Assembly: GCF_051020985.1 (NCBI RefSeq)
Contig: NC_135010.1
Span: 6,818,001-6,882,000 of the forward strand
DNA length: 64,000 nucleotides
From: Nomia melanderi
Lineage: Eukaryota > Arthropoda > Insecta > Hymenoptera > Halictidae
Direction: 5' to 3'
The translations under genes and the position numbers were made by a program. Below are positions 11,032 through 22,140 of the stretch, in pieces. Under the pieces are notes generated by a model, which was not told the DNA's origin, made no database searches, and worked only from the letters and a program-made list of their open reading frames with translations. The number at the start of each line of letters is the position of its first letter. The stretch's first letter is position 1.

Positions 11032-11649
11032 TCACACTTTCAGTGTGTCTATCCCGTTGGTTGTTTACAATAATTCCAGCTGAAAAATTAATGTTTGCTT
11101 AACGCGTCGTAGGGATTCCTTCGAGTACCCTTGCTTGCCAGGCCAGTCACGCTTCGCAGCCTTGTTTCGTAGGGACACGTCGCGCTGACTAATCGATAGA
11201 GCAAACTGTTGATTCTGTCCCAGAATACTGACTACGATTCCGGATTCCGTGGGCCGAGAACTACACTGATTTCACTGACGTAACATTGTCAAATAATTTG
11301 ATTATCTTATCAATTTCTCATATCGAAATTGACATAACACTTCGCCTATTTAAGATCTAAATTGAACAATAGTCTTTCGATTCCATTAAGGGCTTGATTA
11401 ACCACACCTATACAGCTGAAAAGAAAAAAATTCATTTGAACATCTTAAACTTTCCAACGTACAGAATATAAAACAAATTTTATATGCTACAAATGCATAA
11501 AATGTTAAGTTTAATAATACAAAGTAATAACATTCCCTCATTAAGACAATTAATTTTATTCTATTATCTGATTTTAATGTTTTTCTATAATTTCCCAAGG
11601 TTTTCACAGCTTTGTATACTATAGTATACGTTTAAAAACATTTGTATTT
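11032..11649. other. GC-richer island then AT-rich DNA
   Basis: From 11090 to 11280 there is a CpG-containing unique island; from 11280 to 11649 the DNA is AT-rich. A 69-codon minus-strand frame at 11398-11607 is compositionally random. Confidence 0.4.
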
Positions 11650-11897
11650 CTAACACGTTGAATGCCATTGGGGGTCACCTGTGACCCCCGGCCAAATCGA
11701 ATCACTATAATTCAGTGTAGTAAACGATGATTATTTGCAAATATTTTTATATTATAAATAATGCTATCTAATGTGGTGACATTCAACTAGATTAACGTGC
11801 AATACTAATAATGCAATTCAATCGAATGATTTAATATTATATTCGTTCCATTTCTTGTATTTTGCTCTATGATATCGTGCGGCATTCAACGTGTTAA
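11650..11897. mobile_element. TTAA-type MITE, TTAACACGTTGA family (copy 1)
   Basis: Ends (C)TAACACGTTGAATGCCATT and, reverse-complemented on the right, TTAACACGTTGAATGCCGCA. The element is 248 bp with no coding sequence. Just inside the left end is a perfect palindrome, GGGGGTCAC and GTGACCCCC around a CT spacer (11670-11689). A second copy with an equivalent subterminal palindrome lies at 44916-45160. The TTAA edges suggest a piggyBac-like mobiliser; the left TTAA has mutated to CTAA. Confidence 0.8.
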
Positions 11898-12400
11898 AGT
11901 TAACAGAAATATGCTACAGAAATACAATAAAATTATATTGATTATTCGCTAAGTTATTCGAAGCTCAAATATTAATTCCAATCTTTTCCATAAAAGTAAC
12001 TGAATGTTCTTCATTGCCCTTTTAACACCAAGCACATATCGCGTATAATGAATCGTCTAATGAATCGTGACGAAAGAAGTTCTGTCTTCGAGCGTGCCTA
12101 GAGGCCGGATTAAATGTTGCTTTCCGAAAAGCGTTTCGCGAGAAAACGTTTCCGGGCGTTAGCCACCACGCTCGGCGCCTAAAACAATCTAGGAACTCGT
12201 TTCACGCGGAGTTTCCGTAAGACGGAACACAATTCCGCGGGCGTGGAAACGCTCGAACGCAATTTAGAGCCTGGCGGCCGTTCCGTGACGGTCCTGGATT
12301 AAGGTGCGTTTATACTATCCGCTCAGACACGCTACCTTTCACTTCTGGCAAAGATTCTTGTAGATTAATCCAATCGTATTACGAGCTGTACTCGCACCAC
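11898..12400. other. AT-rich DNA then GC/CpG-richer island
   Basis: From 12060 to 12330 the sequence is unique, CpG-rich and without an ORF; a candidate regulatory island. TTAACACCAAGCAC at about 12024 looks like another TTAA element end, but no partner was found. Confidence 0.35.
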
Positions 12401-12605
12401 GTTTTTTCATTATATAAATCATACTATCATATATCAATATTATATAGTCGTATATAAATCATATACAAATTAGTTATAGATGATATATAATATTTATAAA
12501 TTATTTATAGATTATATATAATATATAATATAGATATAATAGATCTATACATATAGATTATATATAAATCATGTATAATCATGTATAAATCACATAATCA
12601 GATAA
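12400..12605. repeat. ATATA-rich short-period repeat
   Basis: Repeated AATCATATACAAATTA- and TAGATTATATATAA-like words, period roughly 10-20 bp, and no unique content. Confidence 0.6.
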
Positions 12606-12684
12606 AAATGTTTACGGTTGATCATAGATGATTGTTTAAACATTTTTTGAAACTGCTAACTACACTGCCCCACTATTAGGCTAT

Positions 12685-12893
12685 TTAACCCTTTGCAGAC
12701 GAATGTCGACATTTTGGTTAAATGTTCCTGTTTTTTAGACTGAATCGCAAACAAATGATTTAATTACTCAAAAAGCAAGAGATTCAGCGCGTTGTTTCTG
12801 TTTTTCCTATTATTTAAGCAATTGATATATCATTTAGCTTCATATGCTGAAGATTTTATGTATTTCAAAGAATCTTCGCACGCGGAGGGTTAA
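12685..12893. mobile_element. piggyBac-like MITE, TTAACCCTTTGC family
   Basis: Left end TTAACCCTTTGCAGACGAAT; right end, reverse-complemented, TTAACCCTCCGCGTGCGAAG. CCCTTTG next to TTAA is characteristic of piggyBac-superfamily ends. The 209-bp interior contains no transposase. Its right two thirds recur at 37093-37231 (CGCAAA(C/T)AAATGATTTAATTACT), which confirms a family. Confidence 0.8.
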
Positions 12894-13650
12894 ATCAAAT
12901 TCCATGGACATTTTCGAGGGTATTTAAACCTGATACAAATAGGTTAAGGAGGAATCCCTTATACATAGCGTATCCGCTCAGATATGTTGTGCTAATATCC
13001 AACGAGCAGTGGATAGATTTAGCAATGTTAAGTTACAGAGTTCAAGGGTTAATCTTTTTACGGAGGAAGTTTCTTTGAAATATAGAAAATCGTTAGCAGA
13101 TGAAGCTAAATTATACATCGATTGCTTGAATAATAGTAGAAAAAGAAACCACGCGTTGGTCTCTTGTTGTTTGAGTAATTAAATGACTTGTTTGCGTTCT
13201 TGGCGTTCCAAATATGAAAATTTGATCTCGTCGAAACGTCGACATTCACCCGCAAAAAGGTTAAGCTCGAAAAACCTTCCTTGGCAAGTGTAAAACTAGA
13301 AAACAACGGTGCTGCCCTTTGAAATGAAACCTTCCGTGACTGATGGTACAATCAGGACTTTTCTCTGAACGTGAAACGCGACGTGTCTGAACAGACAGTA
13401 TAAACGCACCTTTAAAAGGAGCAGGACGGACCTCTTTGCGCTTGGCGGCTTTTGTTCTCGCGCGGCCGCGAACAGGAAACTCGCAATGGAATCTCTGGCC
13501 GTAGTCCTTTCTACTGGGATCCTTGGCTACGACGAGTTTCGCGGCTCGTAAAAACCGGGCCCGGAAACTTTTTAATGAAACGCGCGTCATTCGGTTGGCT
13601 ATCACTATGATTACGGTCTGCCTTATTGCTTAGAAATCTTGCTTTATATT
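12894..13650. other. unique DNA with a GC-richer island
   Basis: From 13380 to 13610 the sequence is CpG-rich and open on the minus strand for 114 codons (13261-13605) without recognisable motifs. It is best viewed as a composition-driven frame in a candidate regulatory island. Confidence 0.35.
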
Positions 13651-13654
13651 TTCT

Positions 13655-13990
13655 TTCTTCTCTGTGGACAGATGTGTGTATGAAAATTGAATTTTGTGCA
13701 GGTTCATGTGATTATTGGCTTTTGGGGTGATCTTTTCGGAGTTGATGTTAATTAAAGAATTATTTTTTTTCAGGAAGAATTTTCATGGTTTCAATATAGA
13801 GTGCAGAATTAATGAAACACGCTGTTCCTAGTTTTTCTGTAGGATGTGTGTATGAAAATTGAATTTTGTGTAGTTTCATGTGATTTTTGGCTTTTAGTGG
13901 TAATTTGTTAGAAATTCATGTTAATTAGAGAGTTATTCTTTTTTGAAAAGGGTTTCTATAGTTTTACGATAGTTTTTGTAATTTTTGGTT
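13655..13990. repeat. tandem duplication, 172-bp unit
   Basis: GATGTGTGTATGAAAATTGA begins at 13671 and again at 13843. The following CATGTGATT(A/T)TTGGCTTTT and ATGTTAATTA phrases repeat in order. Two diverged copies. Confidence 0.75.
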
Positions 13991-14604
13991 TTTGGATACG
14001 AATTGTTGGAAGTTGACAATAATTTGAAAATTGTTACTGTTAGAAAATTTTTATAAAATTGAGGTAGCACATCAATTTTCGGAATTCTTATTGCACAGAA
14101 CATTGGCGTATTATGTTGCATTGTGCTACGGTGTAATACATCGCGTCGCATTGCGATGCATTGTATGTTTTATTATATCGTGTTACATCGTGCTGTAGAA
14201 CAAATTTATTCTCAGTTCATTTTTCTACGTAGAATTATATTCCTCTCCTCTGTGTACCATTCTTTATGGCATATTTTGTATAAAATAATTTATACGGGAA
14301 GTTTATTTTATAAGAATTTACTGTACGTAGTAATTATTGCTGACTGCTATTCTCTATACATATAATAAACTGCAGACTTTTATGAAAATTTATACGTTTA
14401 CAGTGAAGAATTTAAAAATTCGGGTTAAATAGCAATAATAGCGAAACAGTCCTTCCATTCAACGTACGTTCATTGAATAATATTAATTTTCATTAAATTA
14501 AGATGGAAATTTTCGCTAAAGGATTCAAGCGTTATTATAACAGAAAGACTTAAAGTCTTATCAATGTGTTTGACCCAATATTATAAGGCGAGATATTAAA
14601 ATTA
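13991..14604. other. AT-rich non-coding DNA
   Basis: From 14100 to 14200 there is a cluster of TGCATTG/TACATCG words. The rest is AT-rich. The 72- and 80-codon frames overlap on opposite strands and are not supported. Confidence 0.45.
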
Positions 14605-14933
14605 CAGTAGAACCTCAATTATCCGATTTAATTGCGCGACTAATAGACCAGAGAAAGGAAGACTCCAGAAGATATTCCGAAAAATTCATTTGTATGTTTC
14701 AATCGTACGTATATCGAGATACCATTTAACAATCTAAACTATTAAACCCTAATCTAAGACTCGTTTACTAATCAAGAAACAGATTTTTGTTACAGCAAAA
14801 TTATAAAATTTGACATTTAATATAAATGTACAATTTCTTGTTAAGTTTAAAAAAATGTTCTTTACATATCATTAGAAAATATAAAATATTTCAAAAACTT
14901 CTGAAGTGCAAAGGGTTAATCAAGGTTCTACAG
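14605..14933. mobile_element. pogo/Tigger-type (Tc1/mariner superfamily) MITE
   Basis: The left end CAGTAGAACCTCAATTATCC, preceded by TA, has the classic look of pogo/Tigger terminal repeats. The right end, reverse-complemented, reads CTGTAGAACCTTGATTAACC. About 16 of 21 end positions agree. The 329-bp interior is non-coding. The right-hand TA target base pair has been lost. An apparent piggyBac end (GCAAAGGGTTAA) near 14909-14920 is explained by this terminus. Confidence 0.7.
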
Positions 14934-15146
14934 AAATAATGACTACAATAAATCCAATAATGTCAAGTTTCTAAATATGAGTCACTCCACAGAAATAGAA
15001 TCCACAAATCATCATCACCCTATGAAGAAGTAATTAATAACCATAAAAATTATATTATTCAATAAAAATTAAAAAGAGTGTATTAAAAATGTATTATTTT
15101 CTTTTAATTCAAAAACGGATAGACTATAACATCAAATTCTATAATA
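14934..15146. other. AT-rich non-coding DNA
   Basis: Unique A/T-rich sequence between the pogo-type element and the solo LTR. Confidence 0.45.
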
Positions 15147-15150
15147 TTAT
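15147..15150. repeat. target-site duplication TTAT, left
   Basis: TTAT immediately precedes the solo LTR and is repeated at 15641-15644. A 4-bp duplication is usual for Ty3/Gypsy-type integrases. Confidence 0.6.
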
Positions 15151-15640
15151 TATAGTGGTTTACTATTAGATGATATTGAAAATGTGGATCTTCAGTAAAA
15201 AGAGAATTAGGAAAATAATATATATTTAATAAGATAAAGAAACAATACGGACAACACGTAAAAATACAACACACGACTCTCTATCACGCACCAAAAATGT
15301 TCTTCTCCGCTGTTGCTCACCAAAATGTCCTCATGCACGCATTTCCACTCGCTTTTAACACACACCCCCATTCGCTCTGTCTTTCTCACCCTTGCACCCT
15401 TCTCACTCGCATCTTTCGTCCATAGTCAAAATTCACGCAGTCACGTACACGCTTTTCTCACAGTTCAGTCGCTCAGTTCCAGACACTCTTCCTCGCATTC
15501 TTTCAGCCACTCGAGATTGTCTAAACGCAGTCACACTATTTTCCAAACATCCCGGCGCCGGTCCGTCGCAATATGACCTGGTCGCCCTTACGCACGCACA
15601 ACAAACCATTTATCCTACAATAAATATTCTAGATAGTACA
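15151..15640 (-). mobile_element. solo LTR, same family as 3372-3852
   Basis: A 490-bp reverse-complement copy of the 5' LTR at 3372-3852. It runs from CACTATA (15151 side) to TGTACTATC (15640 side) and is flanked on both sides by TTAT. No internal sequence is attached, so this is what LTR-LTR recombination leaves. The flanking duplication independently confirms the LTR boundaries inferred from pairwise comparison. The 87- and 94-codon plus-strand frames are the same LTR sequence read antisense and are not genes. Confidence 0.9.
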
Positions 15641-15644
15641 TTAT
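15641..15644. repeat. target-site duplication TTAT, right
   Basis: Matches 15147-15150 on the other side of the solo LTR. Confidence 0.6.
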
Positions 15645-15689
15645 CTACCTCATTTCCGAACATCCGTACGAGCTAAATAAATAACAATT

Positions 15690-15917
15690 CATCGTCTGAT
15701 TTGTTCAACACGTATAGGACACCCGGTATATTCTTCCGGTTTCAAGCATCCGGTCTCCCATTCGCAACCCTTGTTCTCTTGTTTCTCTCTCATCGATCTC
15801 TCGGCCGAATCTCACGGATTCGACGAACTTCCCTTCCTGGCACAGTTTCCCATTTCATAACCTGGCCACCCTCCGCCGCCCTAGCCACCCCCACGCTGCC
15901 TATTCGTCTTTTCTCAG
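15690..15917. promoter_or_regulatory. GC-richer pyrimidine-rich unique sequence
   Basis: C/T-rich and CpG-containing, ending in a strong splice-acceptor-like tract (CTATTCGTCTTTTCTCAG, AG at 15916-15917). The plus frame is open through here from 15701 but the composition is not coding-like. Confidence 0.3.
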
Positions 15918-16111
15918 CGTCAATCTCTTACGGTTTCCCTCCACGAGGTACGAAGCCCTCGTGCATCGATGTCATGGGGGCTAATGCCGCGGCGGAGCCG
16001 ACCAGCCCCCATGAGGAATCGATGAAGCTTAAGTTCCTGGACGACAAGGGGCTGACGAGACTTCGTCCCTGTTGCGATCGTTACCGTGTTACACATTTCT
16101 TCGCTACTTAA
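15918..16111 (+). CDS. candidate coding exon, unrecognised
   Basis: The best coding candidate in the window. After the acceptor-like CTTTTCTCAG, one plus frame stays open to TAA at 16109-16111, with G/C-biased third positions unlike the surrounding AT-rich DNA. An ATG at 15974, with G at -3 and G at +4, opens 45 codons: an Ala/Glu/Pro/Ser start (MGANAAAEPTSPHEES), a Lys/Leu stretch (MKLKFLDDKGLTRL), then Cys-Cys and a basic end. I do not recognise the protein. No consensus donor follows before the stop, so if real it would be a terminal exon (AATAAA occurs near 16310) or use a weak donor. It could equally be a chance frame in a GC-rich island. Confidence 0.25.
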
Positions 16112-16785
16112 TCCTGAAACACGTGTCCGGAGGAATTTGGGTTAATGGCGCGGGATTACGTTAGTTAACTCTTTGTTCGTTTTGTGCTGGATTTTGTGCT
16201 TGTAACGTGATTTTTGATATTTTTAATTAATACCAATCGTTTCGTACTATCTACGAAGAACTTTTAGGTAATTATAGAGTTAGGGAATAATGCTATTTAA
16301 TGATATTTAAATAAAATATTTTTTGTGTAAATTTTAGTAATAAGATTTATAGATTCTTCGTAATCTTGTCAACTTTTTGTCTAATGAAACTTACATTTCT
16401 GATTAATATCGGATCAGTTTTCTCCCGTGAAATGTATTGGATTTTGGAGGTTAAGAAGTTAATGTTAGATGCAAAGCAGTTTATAATTATTAAGTATATC
16501 GACTAAGGATTATTTTCAAACGACTTTTAGATATAAAACATTTCGCTTCATTAATTTCTAACCTTTTAAATAAATTTTGAATAAAACACAGTGAATAGTT
16601 ACTATCACATTTTATCACTTACCTATCATATCAATATTAATCGAGTCAGTGTTAAGTAACTGTTTTCCATAAACCTACGTCCTATCTCAAATGTCAAATA
16701 CAATATTATTTAACTTCCTCTATACTTGAACATTCGAAGAAATTTCGATTCTGTTCTACACACCCACATTGTAACCCAATATGTT
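16112..16785. other. AT-rich non-coding DNA
   Basis: Nothing recognisable apart from AATAAA near 16310, which would serve as a poly(A) signal only if the preceding candidate exon is real. Confidence 0.4.
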
Positions 16786-17240
16786 AAACAGAGCGATTTC
16801 CGTAATCTGGAGGCATTGCGCGCGACATTATCATTCTCGTATCACTCACAACCCATTTCGAACTACTTCCCTTACCTCTTGAGCTCGGTAACAACTTAAT
16901 TCGATAGCAGCCAGACTCAAATTTCAAATTCACTTGCCGGCACAAGATTAAACGTTGTCGTTCCCCGCGGTGCACGAAAGTTAGTCCCAAAGGGGTGAAG
17001 TTCCGGCGAGTTTTCGGTCGTAAAAATTTCACGTGGAAAACGTCTTCGGCATCTGTCCGCTCGGGCAGCTCTCTCAAAGCAAACGTTCAACGAGGAAGTT
17101 ACATTTTTACGACCAATTTCGTTTCCATTGAGAGGAATTTCTGATTTCTTTTCGACTATGATCGATGCAAAGCACGCGTCGCCGTGAAGATGATTCTACC
17201 GCGTGAAAACTATTTGTTGAACGATGTAGTCTGGTCCGCG
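16786..17240. other. GC-richer unique island
   Basis: CpG-containing, with an unrecognised 97-codon minus-strand frame (16784-17077). Candidate regulatory DNA rather than a gene. Confidence 0.3.
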
Positions 17241-17985
17241 AGAATTTTTAGAAATTCTTTCAACATTGCTGCACGATCTACGATAATACTGTGAAACTTC
17301 TTACTTCCGCGGTTTACGATACTGTCAGAGAAATATAAAGTTTTTTGTGTGCTGTTGATATAAGTTTTTTCATAATGTTGCAGACCAGTTTTGATGGAAA
17401 GTTTGGCGAAATAGTTCCAACACTCATAGTTGCTTATAAAAGTTTGCTCGAACCTAGGAAATGTTTATTTCTCTGGAATTATTGCTTACATAAATTTATA
17501 TTTTTGAAGTACCTCTGCTACTCACTATTTTGTTAACATATAATGTTTTCCAGTTCGTAACAGTTAAAATTGTTCAATCAAATATATACGAAATTTATAA
17601 CTATATTGTACTCTCTTGTTTATCAATCTATTGTAAAATTGGAATATTCGTTATGAAGTGTAATAATACTTCCTTTAGTCAAACTAAACTTATGAAAATC
17701 AATAAAAAAATTCTAAGATATTCGATTGTAATACATTTAACATTACAATGCAAGAGATTGAATTAACGAAAAAATGCATTAAACAAATACAATTACAATG
17801 AATGGAACTTCGACACCGTACGGTTAATCGAAAAGAATGACTCATCGTGTGAAACAATCTCATTTTCGTTTCTCGGAACGTGATTACCAATCAGCACTTG
17901 TTCCTACTGATTCAATCGATCAAATCGTTATTGAACCTTCTGTCTGGCAAATAATAATGGGGCCGTGTGTGTTCGTACAAATACC
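17241..17985. other. AT-rich non-coding DNA
   Basis: Three short frames of 63-78 codons, on both strands, are AT-driven. No repeat or element is detected. Confidence 0.45.
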
Positions 17986-18398
17986 AATGATTGTGTACAC
18001 ACAGAAGTATTGACGAAGACGCTCGTGTGCTGCGGGAGAGGGTGACAGTGGCTTTTGTTTGTCCGTCGGATTACTTTCCTCGTCAGCGGCATACAGGGTG
18101 TCCCCTCTATTTTGAGCGAGTCGAATTCCTTCGTCATGCTAGACGATACAAGGAAAATATCTCAAAGGAGATTCTCGTTTCCATCGAAAAGGAACGTGTT
18201 AAGATGACGGAGCGTGTTTATATGGGATCGTATATCTCGCAATTTCAAGGCTTTTCTCATATTTTACGCGCGTACAGTGTGAGCACCTCGAGTTCCTCCT
18301 TGGACGATGCAAAGAAATTTCTTGAAAAAGAGGATTGTTTCTTGTTAGGATAATAGTGTTGACATAAAAAAACTATTCTATTTATTATCGCGAATTTT
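17986..18398. other. unique GC-richer stretch with an ACAGGGTGTCCC motif
   Basis: A 120-codon plus-strand frame (17991-18353) crosses ATACAGGGTGTCCC (18091-18104). That motif resembles the outer end of TIR elements like the one at 25114-25399, but no partner end was found. The frame has no recognised domain and its lower half precedes a simple repeat; not called as a gene. Confidence 0.3.
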
Positions 18399-18620
18399 TT
18401 GGTAGTTTCTGGTATTTCTAGTGCTCCTAGTATTACTAGTATTTCTAGTATTTCCAGTATTTCTAATACTTCTAACGTTTCAAAAGTTTCTAATATTTCT
18501 AGTATTTCTAGTATTTTTAGTATTTCTGGTACTTCTAGTATTTTTACTATTTTTAATATTTTTAATACTTCTAACATTTCAAAAGATTTTAATATTTCTA
18601 ACATTCCTACTTCCACTATT
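18399..18620. repeat. 9-bp tandem repeat (TATTTCTAG)n
   Basis: About 24 imperfect units of TATTTCTAG and variants, with a degenerate internal duplication (TAATACTTCTAACGTTTCAA near 18465, echoed near 18563). Because 9 is divisible by 3, frames stay open on both strands and yield Ile-Ser-Ser or Glu-Ile-Leu repeats. Those frames (18257-18653) are artefacts. Confidence 0.85.
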
Positions 18621-19955
18621 ATTATTCTTTGCAGATTAATTTTTGCAAATTAATTTCTGAAAATCTATATACCAATAACATTCATAAACGTATACTTGTA
18701 ATCCAAACAATTAGCTAGATTGGTAAAAACATCGTAATTAAAGTAACATTAAAACATTATTAAAAATATTTCATTTATAATAATTCATACTTTACTCGTG
18801 TAAATCGTAACAATTTAGTTGCAGAAATTCCTCTGTTAAAAAAATTCTAATAATCCGGAGAATTTGGTAGAAGTCATTTTTCATAAAAATATTTGTGACT
18901 TTTTATGAAATATATTTCACTTTCAAAAGCTTTTCGTGTTTTAGCGACGTTAGAGATGCTAGAAATAAACTAGACACCATGTATCACTGTCACTGCACGG
19001 TCAATTTGAGCCGTTCGCTGCTGAACAGAACCGATTGGCTATTATTCCACAGGAGAAGGAACTGTAGTCGTCTTAATTGGCAGGCGATACAGCTATTGTT
19101 CCTGTCATTCGTTACGACGCAGTACTGATCGTGATATTTTTTTTGAATGAACATAATTACCGGATAACTCGTTAATTAAGGGACAAATGGACTTTCGAAG
19201 TTAAGGACTTAACAACCCTCGGACAATAACTATAACAAAAACAGCTTTGTAACGAGGTAACTTGAAAATTTTCATGTAAATTACCGTAATTTAACCGAAC
19301 GAAGTACACAGCGAGGAAGTTTTCATTGCGTAATAATGTAGACGTAACGAGAAACGTGGAAATGTAACAGAGGAAAAGTTAAAGCACAGATTAACGTAAA
19401 CGAAACTAATGAACTTCTGAAATGTACATCCAAAAGATTGTTTTTTTTGTTGTAACTTAAAGCTGCTTGTGAAATTAATTAAATATTCCTGTTACGAGCA
19501 TCTATTGTTAACAGTGGCACCCTATATTGCATTCACCGATTAATATACAATATTTCTCTTCGTCTTTTTTACCTTTAAAAATTAAGATAAGAAAAATTTT
19601 GTTATCTTACTTTAAACTTCTTTCATAGAGTATCTATACTTAATTAATAATTTTACATTTAAACCAGTTTTATTTCCTTTCATGTTCAAATACGCAAACA
19701 TTGAAAAATGGTATAATGAATAATACGATCCAATATCTCTTCTCTTCATTTCCTTGAACATACAAAAATATTACAATTCTTAATTAGTCCAAATACTTAA
19801 TTTTCATTCAAAATTTTAATACCAAAAACCATGTATTCCATGTACCATTTTCAACCGTTGCTTTCATGTACTGTGGACCATTTTTGATAACGCCGAACAG
19901 CCCAAGTGTACCTCCGCTTTAAAGTAATTACTTCTATCTGGAAATAATCAGGTGC
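18621..19955. other. AT-rich non-coding DNA
   Basis: Mostly A/T-rich; the patch at 18940-19130 is somewhat GC-richer and holds an unsupported 77-codon frame. Confidence 0.45.
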
Positions 19956-20480
19956 GCCACTAATTTGGAGAATTTTTATGCGCAAAAGTAGACTGCGAGG
20001 CAGTGGGCGCGATAAGGAAGCATCGGATTTCATTTCGCTCGAGCACAAACGAAACCGTTCCAACGTTTGCACGGAATTAATGGGATTCTTGCTCGATCCG
20101 CGCGGAAATAAATACTTTCGCTGGCCATGTAAATTTCGCGGTGCTGTTCCACGTTTGTCCGCGGGTTGGGTCCGGTTTGGAAGCGTTCTCGTTAATGAAC
20201 ACGGTAATGGAAAATAATATTTATCTGTGATTCGAAAATACCCTGTCCGCGATATCGCGTCTGACGTTTGCTGATCCGGCAACGTGGTTTGCTCGACGTT
20301 CCTTCGACAGATATTCCCTGCGTTACAACAAATATCTTGTTACTGATATCCAAATAACGCGGAACGAATTGGTCGAACTATGTTTGCTGTACTCGGTATC
20401 AGCAAATTCATGTTTCAATCGTCAGTTTGGTCTCGTTGGAAACGGGGACACGTTTTATCGAAATGATTGAAAAATAGGTC
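19956..20480. other. GC/CpG-richer unique island
   Basis: Open on both strands (79 codons plus, 143 codons minus). Frames open simultaneously on both strands argue for composition rather than coding. Candidate regulatory DNA. Confidence 0.35.
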
Positions 20481-20639
20481 TCACGATCTGTGAAAGGTTG
20501 AAGAGTATCGTTTCAACTAGAGTGGTTGGAAAAGTTAATTGGGGAAGTAAGGATGTTCTTATTGGACAAATGGGGCATGATTTATGTATGTTTCATCGAT
20601 GTTACTGTGATTTGTTAATGGGTTTAGTGATATTTCGTT

Positions 20640-21020
20640 TAGTGAAATGATGTTGCAATATGTAAGTGTTTCATATAAAAAGCTACTTGAATATTAATGT
20701 AGTTTATGCTGTAATTGATTAATTGATATCATATGAGTATTTTGTTTAAGTCGAGTCTAATTTGAATGTGTTTCCTATTTTATTGGGTTAATTGAGATTA
20801 TATAAGTATTTTATATTATTAAATCTACTTAAATACTAATATAATGTATTTCACATTTTATTTAATTAATTAGTACTATAAAAATACTTTGTAGAATTAT
20901 TTGTACTTAAATTCTGGTTGATTAATATTTTATTTAATGAATAGTATACAGATACTTTATAAAATTATTTCTATTGAAATTCTGGTTGATCTATATTTTA
21001 TTTAGTTAATTTAATTCCGC
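20640..21020. repeat. degenerate ~68-bp tandem repeat
   Basis: AATTCTGGTTGAT at 20910 and 20978, and repeated TATTTTATTTAATTAAT / ATACTTTATAGAATTATTT words before that, give at least four diverged units. Confidence 0.55.
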
Positions 21021-21715
21021 TTAAATGTTAATTGCTTAAATATTTGTTTCGATCAGTGTGAATTATACAAATATATTATATTACCAAATCGACTCAAATA
21101 TTTCTATATAAGCTCGAAACTATCATAACACGCACTTGATGCGGTCCAGTTACTACTGTTAGCGGGCACACGTGAATTAATGATCGATTTGGTTCAGTTT
21201 ATGCTAATGTGAATTTGCGAATAAATTTTCGAACGAGCGACGACCGATAAATCAATACCCCCCATCCAGGAAACTAAATTTATGACAGAACGTAATTACT
21301 CTTCGGAAACTTCCGAGTTCATTAATCGAGCAGGCTTTTGAAGTAATTTAAACTCTGAGAAGGAACTGTCGAATAATGCCGCGAAATTTGAATGGAACTC
21401 AGCTGCCGCGCCAGTTTGACAGATGATTTAACGCCTTTCTCATTAATCAATGGACGTCATTACCTGTTCTTCCGAGGACTTGCTCAATCCCGTAGAAAGT
21501 GATCCACTTAAAAAGGGTTAAATCGTAAAAATGCTGCTACTAATTTATCTTGTACAATCTGCTATTGACATCACCATACTGTAATAAATTCTAAACACAT
21601 TATCTTTTATTAATTAAAAAATATATTTATTAAGAAGCTTTTATAAATCATTTTGTAGAATAGATTTCTAGGAAGCTGATTTAAATTAAATTTCAAATGT
21701 CCAATTTAAATTAAA
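21021..21715. other. unique non-coding DNA
   Basis: Moderately GC-richer at 21120-21520, AT-rich after. No frame of note. Confidence 0.4.
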
Positions 21716-21719
21716 TATT

Positions 21720-22140
21720 AAATGACCAATGTATTCGAATAAACTATTCAATTAAGACTATTTTAATTGAATGAACTATTCAATTAAGAGTATTTTAACT
21801 GAATGAACTATTCAATTAAAACTAGTTTAATGGAATGATCTATTCAATTAAAACTAGCTTAATGGAATGATCTATTCAATTAAAACTAGCTTAATGGAAT
21901 GATTTATTCAATTAAAACTAGTTTAATGGAATGATCTATTCAATTAAAACTATTTTAATTGTTTGAACTATTCGATTAAGACCATTTTGGTTGAATACAT
22001 TATTTAATTAACATTATTTAAATTCAATAAACTATTTGATTAATATTATTTAAATTCAATAAACTATTCAATTAATATTATTTAAATTCAATAAACTATT
22101 CAATTAATATTATCTAAATTCAATAAACTATTCAATTAAA
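21720..22140. repeat. 32-bp minisatellite with two unit types, ~13 copies
   Basis: Units like AATGGAATGATCTATTCAAT followed by TAAAACTAGCTT step by exactly 32 bp (21861, 21893). From about 22000 the unit changes to AATTCAATAAACTATTCAAT followed by TAATATTATTTA, still at 32-bp steps (22021, 22053). One ancestral repeat has two homogenised blocks. Confidence 0.85.

Noticed and set aside
14906..14920. GCAAAGGGTTAA as a piggyBac-like right end
   Set aside because: It overlaps the right terminal repeat of a pogo-type element whose left end is at 14605; no piggyBac-like left partner was found.
18257..18653. Ile/Ser- and Glu/Ile/Leu-repeat frames
   Set aside because: Created by a 9-bp tandem repeat whose period keeps frames open on both strands.
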